Shown: positions 49,413-59,612, numbered from the stretch's first letter. The stretch is DNA of 64,000 nt from Leptospira ainazelensis (GCF_016918785.1 NZ_JAFFPT010000025.1:101001-165000); one strand, 5' to 3'. Notes: generated by a model from the sequence alone, not told the origin. Numbers and translations: made by a program.

Positions 49413-50510
49413 ATGAATGTCGAATCAAAACAAGCAGTGGATCTCTTTGGGCCCACTCAAATCGGAAACTTACATCTTCAAAATCGAATCGTAATGGCGC
49501 CTATGACACGATCCAGGGCGATCGATAATATCCCAAACTCGATCATGGCGGACTATTATTCCCAGAGAGGAAGCGCAGGATTGATCGTAACCGAAGGAAC
49601 TTCTCCTTCGCCGAATGGATTGGGTTATAGTAGAATTCCGGGAATCTTTAGCAAAGAACAAGTCGAAGGCTGGAAACTGACCACAAAAGCGGTTCATGAG
49701 AAGGGAGCGAAGATCTTTGTTCAGCTCATGCATACGGGCAGGGTCGGAACTCCGGTCAATCTTCCGGAAGGATCGGAAGTTGTAGGACCTTCTTCCATTC
49801 AGGTAAAAGGCGAGACCTGGACGGATACAAAAGGACAACAACCGTATGCGGTTCCCCGGGAAATGAATTCCGACGATATCAAACACGCGATCGAAGAATA
49901 CGTTCAAGCGGCGAAGAATGCGGTCGAGGCGGGATTTGACGGCGTTGAACTACACGCGGCAAACGGATATCTTTTAGAACAATTTTTAAACGCAAATTCG
50001 AATCAAAGAACCGATTCTTACGGAGGTTCCAATGAAAATCGGAATCGTTTCGTGATTGAAGTCGCCCGCGCCGTTGTCGACGCGATCGGGAAAGATAAGG
50101 TGGGAATCCGCGTATCGCCGTACGGAGTTTTTAACGATATGGGAGCGTTTGAAGGAATTGAAGAACAGTACGAAATTCTTTCCAAAGAGTTGAATTCGAT
50201 CGGACTTGTTTACGTTCATATCGTAAATCATAGTTCTATGGGAGCTCCGGAAGTTCCGGAAAGTGTGATTCAAAAGATCCGAAAAGAATATAAGAATACG
50301 TTAATACTCAGCGGGGGTTACGATAAGAAGAGGGCCCAATCCGATTTAGAAGACGGTAAATGTGAACTCGTTGCGTTCGGAAAACCGTTTATCGCCAATC
50401 CGGATTTTGTGATTCGGCTCAAAGGAGATAAAACTTTCTCCGATGCGGATCAAAGCAAATTTTATACTCCGGGTGAGGAGGGATACACCGATTACCCAAG
50501 TTTAAACTAA
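49413..50510 (+). CDS. Alkene reductase, OYE family (NemA-like)
   Basis: A 365-residue FMN enzyme. It matches the N-ethylmaleimide/12-oxophytodienoate reductase branch: GNLHLQNRIVMAPMTRSRA at the N-terminus, QLMHTGRVG, GFDGVELHAANGYLLEQFL and a final GGYDKKRAQSDLEDGKCELVAFGKPFIANPD. It differs from the OYE at 41.4 kb, which belongs to another branch. Such enzymes reduce activated double bonds, nitro groups or maleimides. It has its own promoter region after a terminator. A MarR gene converges from the right with 84 bases between stops. Confidence 0.93.
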   Translation: MNVESKQAVDLFGPTQIGNLHLQNRIVMAPMTRSRAIDNIPNSIMADYYSQRGSAGLIVTEGTSPSPNGLGYSRIPGIFSKEQVEGWKLTTKAVHEKGAKIFVQLMHTGRVGTPVNLPEGSEVVGPSSIQVKGETWTDTKGQQPYAVPREMNSDDIKHAIEEYVQAAKNAVEAGFDGVELHAANGYLLEQFLNANSNQRTDSYGGSNENRNRFVIEVARAVVDAIGKDKVGIRVSPYGVFNDMGAFEGIEEQYEILSKELNSIGLVYVHIVNHSSMGAPEVPESVIQKIRKEYKNTLILSGGYDKKRAQSDLEDGKCELVAFGKPFIANPDFVIRLKGDKTFSDADQSKFYTPGEEGYTDYPSLN

Positions 50511-50594
50511 CACGAATAAAAATTCAAAATCTAGAAAGTATTGGAGAATCCGTCTTTCAAATTTTCTTAGATTTTGAATTCCGTTTACATCCCT

Positions 50595-51110
50595 TTATGA
50601 TTCCAAATTCAAAAGTAATTTTCTCAGGAGTTTCGATAGCTCGGTGTGTTCCTTTTCGGAAAGAGCGCTCATCAATTCGTGTCCGCTTTTGACGTGGTCC
50701 AAAAGAGTTTTTGTAATCACAAGTTTTCCCTCGGACGTTAAACAAATAAGAACACCGCGTCTGTCCTTCGGATCCGGTTCTCTCTGAACCCAACCCATCG
50801 ATTCCAATCGGTCGATTCGATTTGTCATCGTTCCGGATGTGATCATCAAGGTTGCAAGAAGATCACCGGGAGCTTTTTTATAAGGTTTTCCGCTACGGAG
50901 AAGGGCGGCCATAACGTCGAAATCTTGGGTGGAAAGACCGTGACTTTCAAAAACTTCCTTATGAACGTTATAAAAGAAAATGGAAGACAACCGATGAATT
51001 CTTCCGATCGTTCCCATTGCAGTCATATCAAGATCGGGTCTTTCTATAGCCCACTGTTCCAAAATAAAATCGACATGGTCTTCCGTTTTTTTGGACTTCA
51101 TATCTCCCAT
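50595..51110 (-). CDS. MarR-family transcriptional regulator
   Basis: A 171-residue winged-helix regulator. Core: SSIFFYNVHKEVFESHGLSTQDFDVMAALLRSGKPYK with the recognition helix around ATLMITSGTMTNRIDRLE, the wing WVQREPDPKDRRGV, and a C-terminal dimer helix. It is divergent from a membrane-protein gene over 91 bases that contain two perfect palindromes, so it likely represses both. MarR proteins often respond to phenolics or oxidants. An OYE gene converges from the left, so a shared stress regulon is plausible but unproven. Confidence 0.92.
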   Translation of the reverse strand: MGDMKSKKTEDHVDFILEQWAIERPDLDMTAMGTIGRIHRLSSIFFYNVHKEVFESHGLSTQDFDVMAALLRSGKPYKKAPGDLLATLMITSGTMTNRIDRLESMGWVQREPDPKDRRGVLICLTSEGKLVITKTLLDHVKSGHELMSALSEKEHTELSKLLRKLLLNLES

Positions 51111-51121
51111 CCTAAAGAAAA

Positions 51122-51181
51122 TATCTTGACGTCAAGATAAAGTTGAAATATTCTTCCTGCAAAGAATCTTGATATCAAGAT
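51122..51181. promoter_or_regulatory. Twin MarR-type operators with promoter
   Basis: TATCTTGACGTCAAGATA (51122-51139, perfect 18-bp palindrome) and ATCTTGATATCAAGAT (51166-51181, perfect 16-bp) share the half-site ATCTTGA. Centres are 43 bases apart. A plus-strand promoter TTGACG (51126-51131)-N17-TATTCT (51149-51154) overlaps the first site; the second lies just after the expected transcription start. Repression of the membrane gene follows. Confidence 0.82.
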
Positions 51182-51201
51182 AAATGAGTTTTGGAGGGAA
51201 T

Positions 51202-52365
51202 ATGAATATTGCAGCCTTTTTTATACTACTAACCGGGATCGTTGCACTTTTGCTAACTCCGATCCAGTCATTCCTTTGGAACGGAGAATCCGCTCCTTTT
51301 TACGTTTTGAAAACGACCGATTTGATATCCGCTTTTCTAAAAATGAGAGCCGAACTTTCTCCGGAGACTTCGGATTACTATTTTTTCGGAAGAATGACGA
51401 TCTTGATTCACATCGGAATTTTGTTAGGTCTGAGGGAATTGTATAGAAACGGTTTTTTTCCGACTTCCGTTTTGAAAATTTTCAAGCTGGTAGTTGCCGT
51501 TCTAATGGTCGCCGCTTTTGGAGATCTCGTAACCTATTGGGGAGGAAGTTTTTTCGGCGAGAGATTCAGAAACATCGGTTTTCGTTGGATCGAGGGGCCT
51601 TCACTGGTCCTACTTTTGTTCGTGCTCGGATATTTAGGATTTAAGTTAAAAAACGAGAAAAAATGGGACGGAAATGTATTTCTTTTTCTGCCGGTGATCA
51701 TGGTCGGGTCCACATTATTTTTTTCTTATATACCGCATGGATTTTTATTACCTTTACTGATCGTTATAACGGGTTTTGTATTGAGTTCCGACTCTTCTCC
51801 GATTTTGCAGAGAATCAGTCGATCGTTTACGAAAGTCACTTCGATAAAAAGTATTCTTCTTTTGTTCGTATTTGCGATGTTATGTGCAGAGACGATGCAA
51901 ATTTTGGAAAAGTGGATTCCGATTACCGGTCAGGTCCTTCCTAAAAAAATGGACTTCCGACCATTTTCATCTTCAAAGGATATCATAGAAGTTTTCGGAG
52001 CTTACGGAGAACAAGGAAGAATCCTCTACTTCTGGATCGATATCGTGGATATGATTTTTCCAATTCCTCTTTTTTTGTCTTTTGCGGGAATTTACACAAG
52101 GGCGGCGCAAAAAATAGACTTACCTATCTCTTTCAATCTTTTGTCGTTGGGATTTTTAATCTTTGATATTCTTGAAAATTCTCTGATGTTTTACTTTTTA
52201 TCATCTTGGCCGGATGTTCCGGAACCGTTGGCGACATTCACCGGAGCCGTAACCGCAATTAAGTTATTTTTTCTTTTTGTCGGTTTTGCGATGTTTTTCG
52301 CTTCATTTTTAATTCTCACTTATATTTGGATTCGGGAAAAACGAAAAAAACTTTCAGCTGAATAG
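51202..52365 (+). CDS. Multi-pass membrane protein under MarR control
   Basis: The start is ATG 51202 (MNIAAFFILLTGI), with a GGAGGG site 6 bases before; the ATG at 51184 would place that site inside the gene. The protein has about 387 residues and about ten hydrophobic segments with short loops. One longer outward loop (KWIPITGQVLPKKMDFRPF) lies near 250. The C-terminus is a basic tail (IREKRKKLSAE). I do not recognise a family. Because it faces the MarR gene with paired operators, it may be part of an efflux or lipid-related response. Confidence 0.78.
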   Translation: MNIAAFFILLTGIVALLLTPIQSFLWNGESAPFYVLKTTDLISAFLKMRAELSPETSDYYFFGRMTILIHIGILLGLRELYRNGFFPTSVLKIFKLVVAVLMVAAFGDLVTYWGGSFFGERFRNIGFRWIEGPSLVLLLFVLGYLGFKLKNEKKWDGNVFLFLPVIMVGSTLFFSYIPHGFLLPLLIVITGFVLSSDSSPILQRISRSFTKVTSIKSILLLFVFAMLCAETMQILEKWIPITGQVLPKKMDFRPFSSSKDIIEVFGAYGEQGRILYFWIDIVDMIFPIPLFLSFAGIYTRAAQKIDLPISFNLLSLGFLIFDILENSLMFYFLSSWPDVPEPLATFTGAVTAIKLFFLFVGFAMFFASFLILTYIWIREKRKKLSAE

Positions 52366-52371
52366 AATGAT

Positions 52372-52403
52372 TTTTCGGGTAAAGGGAGACTTTTGCCCGG
52401 AAA
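52372..52403 (+). terminator. Possible terminator after the membrane gene
   Basis: TTTTCGGGTAAA and TTTGCCCGGAAA pair over 12 positions (two G-T pairs) with an 8-base loop. It lacks a T run afterwards, so it is a weak candidate. Confidence 0.45.
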
Positions 52404-52435
52404 CTCTTCCTTCCATTTTTACAAGCTCTTTTTAA

Positions 52436-52693
52436 TCATTTATAACTTGTCCCGACAAACGATTCTCTGAAATTCTTCTGGATCCGGTCTTGAAGTCCCT
52501 CTTGAAATAGAATTTCGAAAAATCTTTTTTTCGATATCTGATCGAGAAGAAAATACTCCAAAAGGTCATTTAAACCATTTCGGGAAATAGAAAATAGTTT
52601 TAAAGAATCTGATTCTATTCCAAAGATTCGATTCGACCTTACCCAAAAACCTGAAAAGACATCGCTTCCAGCTCTAGGTAAACTCGTAATCAA
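52436..52693 (-). CDS. Doubtful small open reading frame
   Basis: An 85-residue frame (MITSLPRAGSDVFSGFW..., ending FRESFVGTSYK). Its tail overlaps A+T-rich sequence and the composition is only moderately protein-like. There is no clear ribosome site. I list it because it fills an otherwise empty gap; it may be chance or a remnant. Confidence 0.25.
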   Translation of the reverse strand: MITSLPRAGSDVFSGFWVRSNRIFGIESDSLKLFSISRNGLNDLLEYFLLDQISKKRFFEILFQEGLQDRIQKNFRESFVGTSYK

Positions 52694-52699
52694 TACGCT

Positions 52700-52784
52700 G
52701 GAGTTCCCACAGATTACGTCGCCTTAGCGCTTTATGAACCTTCCACGGACTTATACTTGGGAAATTCTTATTGGAGTTCCTACA
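52700..52784. repeat. Two copies of GGAGTTCCYACA motif
   Basis: GGAGTTCCCACA at 52700-52711 and GGAGTTCCTACA at 52773-52784, 73 bases apart. A related motif is found at 36404-36414 (GAACTCCTACA). This looks like a short dispersed element. Confidence 0.5.
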
Positions 52785-52849
52785 TTTTGTGAAACTCAGT
52801 GTTCAGTTCCTGCCGACTTTAGCGGGTTCCGGATACAATTTTATTAAAA

Positions 52850-52874
52850 AACATACCATAAGGTATGGTATGTT
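52850..52874. promoter_or_regulatory. TetR operator dyad (first copy)
   Basis: AACATACCA-N7-TGGTATGTT, a perfect 9-bp dyad. It lies just upstream of a TTGACG (52877-52882)-N16-TATTTT promoter for the membrane gene. The core ATAAGGTATGGTAT reappears in 13 of 14 positions upstream of the DUF4442 gene. Confidence 0.8.
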
Positions 52875-52921
52875 GGTTGACGAACTTTTATTTTTTGATA
52901 TTTTTTATTTAGGAGAATTTT

Positions 52922-53302
52922 ATGAAACCGGAAGATTTTCTAATTTTAGGGGCCGTTCATAGCGTAGGTTTTGCAGTTTTTCACCTTTATTTTTGGAAGT
53001 TGTTTCGTTGGAAGGAGGATTTAAAACGTGTCTCCTTTGCGAATCGAGCCATTCTTCAAATTGCAAATCTTAGGTTGATTTATGTTTTTATCTTTATGGC
53101 CGTTATCAGCTTTTTCTTTAGAACGGACCTCGTCCATTCTAGAATGGGAACTTGGATACTAATCGGTTTTTCCCTTTTTTGGTGGGGAAGGTTGGTGGAG
53201 CAGTTTATTTTTCTAAGAGTCAATCAAGCGATGGTTCATTTTTTGTCTGTTCTATTTTTCTTGGGTGGAGTTTTGTATTTGATTCCTTTGTTTGTGTTTT
53301 AA
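52922..53302 (+). CDS. Small four-helix membrane protein
   Basis: A 126-residue protein with four hydrophobic segments (about 6-26, 48-66, 76-92 and 104-124) separated by short basic loops. The start ATG has an AGGAG site 7 bases before. The protein resembles small integral membrane proteins of unknown function, and no motif points to activity. It precedes a TetR gene by 11 bases and is very likely co-transcribed with it and repressed through the dyad at 52850. Confidence 0.75.
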   Translation: MKPEDFLILGAVHSVGFAVFHLYFWKLFRWKEDLKRVSFANRAILQIANLRLIYVFIFMAVISFFFRTDLVHSRMGTWILIGFSLFWWGRLVEQFIFLRVNQAMVHFLSVLFFLGGVLYLIPLFVF

Positions 53303-53313
53303 TTTTTAGAATC

Positions 53314-53823
53314 ATGCTCGTTGCTGAAGATTGGATATTGGCTGGTTTGGATCTTCTTTATCTCAAAGGAGAAGCGTCGCTCACAATCGAAACCTTATGC
53401 AAAAAATTGAAACTTACAAAGGGTTCTTTCTATCATCATTTTAAGAATCGGGAAGAATTTACGCAGAGGATGTTGAATTATTGGGAAAATCATTTTACGG
53501 ACGAAGTCATTCGTAAGGCCGAAGAACAATCGTCTCCGCAGGCGAGACTGAAAGTTTTACGGTCGCTTACTTTAGCGCTTCCAAAAAATGCGGAAAGAGC
53601 AATCCGAGCCTGGGCGTTTCGAAATTCAAAGGTGAAAAAAATTCAGGAACGAGTGGATTCTAAAAGAATTTCTTTTTTAAAGAATGCGTATTGGGAACTT
53701 TCCGGGGATCGTAGGCAAGCGGATCAGAAAGCTAAACTTGCCTACGCGATTTTTGTGGGAGTGGAAATGATTCTTCCAAGCCTAAGTGAAAAAGAAATTA
53801 AAAAACTCTATTTTTCAGTCTGA
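53314..53823 (+). CDS. TetR-family transcriptional regulator
   Basis: The start is ATG 53314 ([16 protein letters not shown]), the first in-frame ATG after the preceding stop. It has 169 residues. HTH region: [31 protein letters not shown] (about 18-48). The C-terminal ligand domain is short and helical ([30 protein letters not shown]). It is the second gene of a two-gene unit and lies opposite the DUF4442 gene, whose stop overlaps it by 9 bases. The matching dyads at 52850 and 54300 are its probable sites. Confidence 0.88.
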   Translation: MLVAEDWILAGLDLLYLKGEASLTIETLCKKLKLTKGSFYHHFKNREEFTQRMLNYWENHFTDEVIRKAEEQSSPQARLKVLRSLTLALPKNAERAIRAWAFRNSKVKKIQERVDSKRISFLKNAYWELSGDRRQADQKAKLAYAIFVGVEMILPSLSEKEIKKLYFSV

Positions 53824-54291
53824 TCGTTTGTTTTTGATTTTTTCTTTTCTTCTCACGTAAACTACCTTGTCCAATTCCGCGACTACCTTTCCCGTTTTTT
53901 CGTCGTAGACTTTTGTTTGAAAGAAGGCGTCTAACTTTCTTTTTTCATCCGCTTCTTTTCGTATCCTCTCAATTTCTTCGCGGGGAATCTGAAATTCTGC
54001 GTAAACTTTTCCCATTCCGGGGCTAATAAATCGAATTGTAGCGGCTTTGTCCCAGACGAGATATTCTTCGCCCAGATTCTCCATTAAAATCAGCATATAA
54101 AACGGATCGCACATGGAATAAAGAGAGCCGCCGAAATGAGTTCCCACTAAATTTCGATTCCACCAATGAAGTTTCATACTGAGCCGGAAATGGGTAAAAT
54201 CTTTGCTGATTTGTTTGTAACGAATCCCCGCCGCAAAATAAGGAGGATAAAAGTTGAAAAAATAAAATCGAAGTCGTTTCCAGAAATTCAT
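53815..54291 (-). CDS. DUF4442 (hotdog-fold, thioesterase-like) protein
   Basis: A 158-residue protein. The start is set at ATG 54291 ([12 protein letters not shown]); the longer start at 54306 would lie over the operator. The domain is DUF4442: [30 protein letters not shown] and the central [15 protein letters not shown], a hotdog fold related to acyl-CoA thioesterases. Most relatives have unknown substrates. It converges with the TetR gene by 9 bases, and an operator copy lies just before its start, so it belongs to the same circuit. Confidence 0.82.
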   Translation of the reverse strand: MNFWKRLRFYFFNFYPPYFAAGIRYKQISKDFTHFRLSMKLHWWNRNLVGTHFGGSLYSMCDPFYMLILMENLGEEYLVWDKAATIRFISPGMGKVYAEFQIPREEIERIRKEADEKRKLDAFFQTKVYDEKTGKVVAELDKVVYVRRKEKIKNKRSD

Positions 54292-54299
54292 GTAGTTTG

Positions 54300-54313
54300 A
54301 TACCAAACCTTAT
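54300..54313. promoter_or_regulatory. TetR operator, second copy
   Basis: ATACCAAACCTTAT on the plus strand (ATAAGGTTTGGTAT on the minus strand) matches the core of the first dyad at 13 of 14 positions. It sits 9-22 bases upstream of the DUF4442 start, placed to block its promoter or early transcription. Confidence 0.65.
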
Positions 54314-54467
54314 CGTTATTTTCCTTTTGTTGAAGATGCCCCTGATTTTAAAATCAGAAAATAAGTCATTTGTAATGAAAACCTCGTAAAATGTCTCGTT
54401 TTGTTTGAAAGCCTCTTGCTTTTTCAAAGCATCCAATGTAAAAACATCTTCCCCGGAGGAATTGAAT

Positions 54468-56507
54468 TTGAACCTTTCAAAATTTCGAGAGATCCTATGG
54501 ATTCTCTTTTCCTTTTTATTTTTTCTAAACTTTCTCGGTTGTAGCGATTCTACAACTTATGTGATTAAGAATAAAAAACCGCTTTTGACTTCGAACACGA
54601 AAGGTCTTTTTGCCGGAGCGTCTAAGGTTGACATTACACCTCCGCCGGGTCTTCCCCTCGCAGGATATTCGATGCTCGCTAATACGGAGAAGGGATTCAG
54701 AACAAAAATTTATGCGAGAGTGATTTATATCAGAAAGGATCAACACGCTCCGTTGGTCTTGATCCAAACGGATCTTCTTTCCGGTTCCTTATTGTTGCAT
54801 CATAAGCTTGCTGAACGACTTGCTGAAAAAACCGATATCAGTTTAGGAGGAATTGTTCTTTCCGGAACCCATACACATTCCGCACCCGGAAATTTTTACG
54901 AGAATAACTTCTACAACGAGTTTGCCGGAAACAAACCCGGTTTTGAAAAGGAATGGTATGAATTTTTAGAAGATCGAATTTACGATGCGGTCTTAGAAGC
55001 CTATCAATCCGCGAAACCCGCGAAAATAGCTACGGGAAAATCCAACGTTTGGGGACTGACGAGAAACCGCTCCATCGAAGCCTATGCGGCGAATCGTAAT
55101 TCGGGAATTCAAGAAATCAAAACCGAACAGATTTACGACGCGATCAATCCGACGATGACGATGATTCGAGTGGATGCCAAAGACAAGGACGGTTTGTTCA
55201 AACCTCTTGCTGTCTATTCTACGTATTCGATTCACGGAACTACGGTTCCGTCTTGGAACAAGGTGGTTAACGCGGACGTTTTCGCTTATCCGGAAAGAGA
55301 ATTAGAATTAAAAATCAAAGAAGAATACAAATCGGAATGGGATCCTTTGCACGCGGTGTCTAACGCGACTCATGGAGACAATTCTCCGGATTATCGCGAA
55401 GACATGCAGGGGTTTATAGAATCAAAAAGACTCGGTCTCGAAATATCGGAAAAATCTTATGAACTCTTTCAAGTCTTAGGTAAAAAATTAAACTCCGACG
55501 TTACGTATTCTTACAATTCGAAAGAAGTGGATGTTTACGAGAATCCTAAGATGGGAGAAGCTGAACTCTGTAGTCGGCCTGTGGCGGGAACCGCTCTGAC
55601 CGGAGGCGCCGAAGACGGAATGACTCCGGTTTTATTCTGGCTTCCTTTTTGGGGAGAAGGGTGGCCCCGTTATATTTTTACCGGCGGTTGTCAGGGGCAT
55701 AAAAGAACCGCAGGTTCCTTTTTTCAATATCTCGTCTTAGCAAAGAAAAATTTTCCTCATAGAATGATTCTTCAATCCGCAAGAATCGGAGATACGGCCC
55801 TGCTCGCGGTTCCTTTTGAAGTTACAAACGAATCCGGAAGAAGATTTTCAAAGGCCGCCCTTGATGCGGAAAAACAAAGAACCTCGAAAAGTAAAGAACA
55901 CGTCACTCACACTTCCGTCTTGTCATGTACCAACGGTTATTTCGGATATTCAACGACTCCGGAAGAATATTCCAAACAACACTACGAGGGAGGACATACG
56001 ATCTATGGACCCGGGACTCAGCCCTTTCTTCAAGCCCATCTCGCGGATCTTATAAAACAAATGCCATCGGAAGGTGGTAAGGAAAATTTTCCGGATTCTT
56101 GGGAATTTCAACTCGATACGAAACATTATATGCCCGAAAAACGAGAGGCAAAAGGAAATCGTGAATTGAAGGAAGCTCCTCGTCTGGTCCTTGCCGAAGA
56201 AAACTTAGAGAAACATTGGATCTTTCGATACAAGGACGTGAATCCATCCTTGATACAATTTCATCAGCCTTTGATTTCGATTCAATACCGGGATGAAAAA
56301 GAAGAATGGAAGAATTTAATTCAGGATGGAAAATTGATAAACGACTTCGGAACCGAGTTGGACGTTCGTCTGCAAGGTGATGCTTCGGAAGGAATGGCGA
56401 TCTATGAAGTCCGTTGGTTCAATCCGGAGTTTCATTCTAAAAGGAAGTATCGTTTTGCGATCGCTCCACGAGGAAAGGAAAAGGAATTCTATTCTCCCGA
56501 ATTTTGA
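54468..56507 (+). CDS. Neutral/alkaline ceramidase-like lipoprotein
   Basis: A protein of about 679 residues. The start is TTG at 54468, 8 bases after a GGAGG site; earlier in-frame TTG 54462 is too close to it. A lipoprotein signal (MNLSKFREILWILFSF, then LGC) is followed by the neutral/alkaline ceramidase fold: AGASKVDITPPPGLPLAGYS at the start, GTHTHSAPGNF with zinc ligands, SIHGTTVPS and NATHGDNSPDY. The family cleaves ceramide into sphingosine and fatty acid. Leptospira makes sphingomyelinases, so host sphingolipid breakdown is a plausible role; this remains inference. A strong terminator follows. Confidence 0.88.
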   Translation: MNLSKFREILWILFSFLFFLNFLGCSDSTTYVIKNKKPLLTSNTKGLFAGASKVDITPPPGLPLAGYSMLANTEKGFRTKIYARVIYIRKDQHAPLVLIQTDLLSGSLLLHHKLAERLAEKTDISLGGIVLSGTHTHSAPGNFYENNFYNEFAGNKPGFEKEWYEFLEDRIYDAVLEAYQSAKPAKIATGKSNVWGLTRNRSIEAYAANRNSGIQEIKTEQIYDAINPTMTMIRVDAKDKDGLFKPLAVYSTYSIHGTTVPSWNKVVNADVFAYPERELELKIKEEYKSEWDPLHAVSNATHGDNSPDYREDMQGFIESKRLGLEISEKSYELFQVLGKKLNSDVTYSYNSKEVDVYENPKMGEAELCSRPVAGTALTGGAEDGMTPVLFWLPFWGEGWPRYIFTGGCQGHKRTAGSFFQYLVLAKKNFPHRMILQSARIGDTALLAVPFEVTNESGRRFSKAALDAEKQRTSKSKEHVTHTSVLSCTNGYFGYSTTPEEYSKQHYEGGHTIYGPGTQPFLQAHLADLIKQMPSEGGKENFPDSWEFQLDTKHYMPEKREAKGNRELKEAPRLVLAEENLEKHWIFRYKDVNPSLIQFHQPLISIQYRDEKEEWKNLIQDGKLINDFGTELDVRLQGDASEGMAIYEVRWFNPEFHSKRKYRFAIAPRGKEKEFYSPEF

Positions 56508-56518
56508 TCTTTTTTGCG

Positions 56519-56556
56519 ATGAATTCGTTTTGTTTCGACAAACGGATTCATTTTTT
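56519..56556 (+). terminator. Rho-independent terminator after ceramidase gene
   Basis: ATGAATTCGTTT and AAACGGATTCAT pair over 12 positions (one G-T) with a 9-base loop, followed by a T tract. Confidence 0.9.
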
Positions 56557-56762
56557 CTAATGAATTTTATAAAAGTCGAATTGGTAGCTTCTTCGACGAT
56601 GGATTCCTTTTTTCTACTTTCAAACCTCGATCGGTCTTTAGGTATAAAAATTTCTAATTAGAGAATGTGTTGACTTTGTGTTTCGTTTTCGAACCGAGAT
56701 TGTTCTTTTTTGCCGGTAAAATTTCCTTGCCCGGAAATTCAGGATTCTTATAACTTCGTTTC

Positions 56763-57788
56763 ATGCAAAGAACGATAGCTCTGGTTCGTAAAAAGGGATC
56801 TCTGGAAAACGTAGAATTGATAAGCGAAGTTCTCCCGGAACCTTCCGAAAACGAAGTACAAGTTGAGATTCATTCGATCGGTTTGAATTTTGCGGATCTT
56901 TTCGCAATTCAAGGTCTTTATAGCGCGACTCCGGAAGGGGCTTTTATTCCAGGTCTTGAATATTCCGGCGTCGTTTTATCAGTCGGTAAAAAAGTTAAAA
57001 ACGTAAAGAAAAAGGATAAGATTATGGGAGTGACCCGTTTCGGCGGTTATACGTCTCATTTGAATATCGATTCTCGGTATGTTTTTAAACTCCCTTCGAA
57101 ATGGAATTTTGATCAGGGCGCCGGCTTTTTAGTTCAAGGTTTGACCGCCTACTACGCATTAGTTGCTCTCGGTGATCTCCAAAAAGGTCAGACGGTTTTG
57201 ATACATAGCGCCGCGGGTGGAGTTGGAATTCTCGCGAATCGAATCGCAAAAAAATTAGGAGCCTTTACGATCGGAACGATCGGTTCGCCTTCCAAAATCG
57301 AACTTCTTAAAAAAGAAGGTTATGATAAACAAATCGTACGTTCGAGTCGATTTGTAAAAGATCTCAAGGATTCTCTTTCCGGAAAAGAATTGGATTTGGT
57401 TTTGGAATGTATCGGAGGGAAAATTTTTCAAGAAAGTTACGATAGTATGGCTCCGATGGGAAGAATGATCGTATACGGCGCCGCAGATATGATGGGCGGA
57501 GGAAGTTCCGTGAACTGGCCCAGACTTGCGTATAAATATCTGACTCGTCCAAAGTTGGATCCTATGGAGATGGTTTCGGACAATAAAGCGGTGATGGGTT
57601 TTAACTTGATCTGGTTGTACGATCGGGTAGAAAAACTTACGAAAAATCTCAACGGTTTAGTAAAACTCAACCTTGCTCCTCCCCTAGTAGGGAAAACATT
57701 TCCTTTTGAAAAGATCGACGAAGCACTCAAATTTTTTCAATCGGGAACTTCAGTGGGTAAAGTCGTATTAAAAGTAATAGCAGGGTGA
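56763..57788 (+). CDS. Zinc-independent medium-chain NADPH:quinone-type oxidoreductase
   Basis: A 341-residue enzyme of the medium-chain dehydrogenase superfamily (quinone oxidoreductase, VAT-1-like branch). Signature parts: [31 protein letters not shown], the NADPH-binding [17 protein letters not shown] and [16 protein letters not shown]. Zinc-binding cysteines of alcohol dehydrogenases are absent. Such enzymes reduce quinones or alkenals with NADPH. It stands alone, 254 bases after the ceramidase-like gene, so no operon link is visible. Confidence 0.9.
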   Translation: MQRTIALVRKKGSLENVELISEVLPEPSENEVQVEIHSIGLNFADLFAIQGLYSATPEGAFIPGLEYSGVVLSVGKKVKNVKKKDKIMGVTRFGGYTSHLNIDSRYVFKLPSKWNFDQGAGFLVQGLTAYYALVALGDLQKGQTVLIHSAAGGVGILANRIAKKLGAFTIGTIGSPSKIELLKKEGYDKQIVRSSRFVKDLKDSLSGKELDLVLECIGGKIFQESYDSMAPMGRMIVYGAADMMGGGSSVNWPRLAYKYLTRPKLDPMEMVSDNKAVMGFNLIWLYDRVEKLTKNLNGLVKLNLAPPLVGKTFPFEKIDEALKFFQSGTSVGKVVLKVIAG

Positions 57789-57916
57789 CCGTGTAGGATT
57801 TAATCCTTTGTGTTTTTTAACGATTTTATAAAAGTTCGTACGCTTCGAAAAAACGAGTTCGGTAAGCGGTAGACTTTGCTTTACAAGAATAGGAATTCTT
57901 TCAGTTTGGAGGCAGA

Positions 57917-58832
<916 letters not shown>

Positions 58833-58852
<20 letters not shown>

Positions 58853-59612
58853 ACTCGACCGGCTTCTTTTAAAGAAGGGTTATGCGGAGACGCTGGAAAA
58901 GGCTAGAAGTCTGATCCTTTCCGGTTCCGTTTTGATAAACGAACAGAAGATTACGAAGGCCGGTCTCCAATTTCCCGAGAGTTCCGAAATTCGGATTTTG
59001 AACGTGATCCCTCAATACGTGAGCCGAGGAGCTTACAAACTTTTAAAAGCATTTGAAAGTTTTTCCGTAGAAGCAAAAGGAAAACTCTGTATAGATCTTG
59101 GCGCTTCTACCGGAGGATTTACCGAAGTCCTCCTTGAAAAAGGGGCTTGGAAGGTTTTTGCTTGTGATGTCGGCTACGGGCAGTTAGCCGAGAGATTACG
59201 AAATCATCCTTTCGTCGTCGTAAAAGATCGTTTTCATCTTAAGAATTTATCCGCTTTCGAGATCGGCTGGGATACTCTAAAAGAGCAGGTTCCGGATCCG
59301 AATTCTATCTTGATCGTTATGGATTTGAGTTTTATTTCTCTTCGATCCGTTTTTCCGGTTCTGAAAAAATTCAGGGAAGAAAAGTTCATTCCAAAAATTG
59401 AATGTGTTACCCTGATTAAACCTCAATTTGAGGCTGAACAGAAAGATTTAGTCAAAGGGGTTCTTCGTGATCCTAAAATTCGCTGGAAGATCGTCCGATC
59501 GATCTGTAGATTTCTCAAGGTGGAAACCGGGGCTTCCGTCTTAGGTTTGGAGTGGTCTCCGATCAAGGGGAGGGAAGGGAATAAGGAAATTCTTCTATAT
59601 TGGGAATTGTAA
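58833..59612 (+). CDS. tlyA: TlyA-family rRNA 2'-O-methyltransferase
   Basis: A 259-residue protein with an N-terminal S4 RNA-binding domain (about 1-65, [21 protein letters not shown]) and a Rossmann FtsJ-type methyltransferase domain with [20 protein letters not shown] (about 85-105), [12 protein letters not shown] and [12 protein letters not shown]. TlyA methylates 16S and, in some bacteria, 23S rRNA; it was originally called a haemolysin. The start is TTG at 58833, inside the end of the ispA gene (20-base overlap), the usual arrangement for translational coupling. Confidence 0.9.

Larger units (their letters stand above)
52366..52921. other. Intergenic region with hairpin, short repeats and operator
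   Basis: About 555 bases. At 52372-52403 is a 12-bp hairpin, at 52700 and 52773 two GGAGTTCCYACA motifs, and at 52850-52874 a strong dyad (separate entry). An 85-codon minus frame (52436-52693) looks doubtful. Confidence 0.4.
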
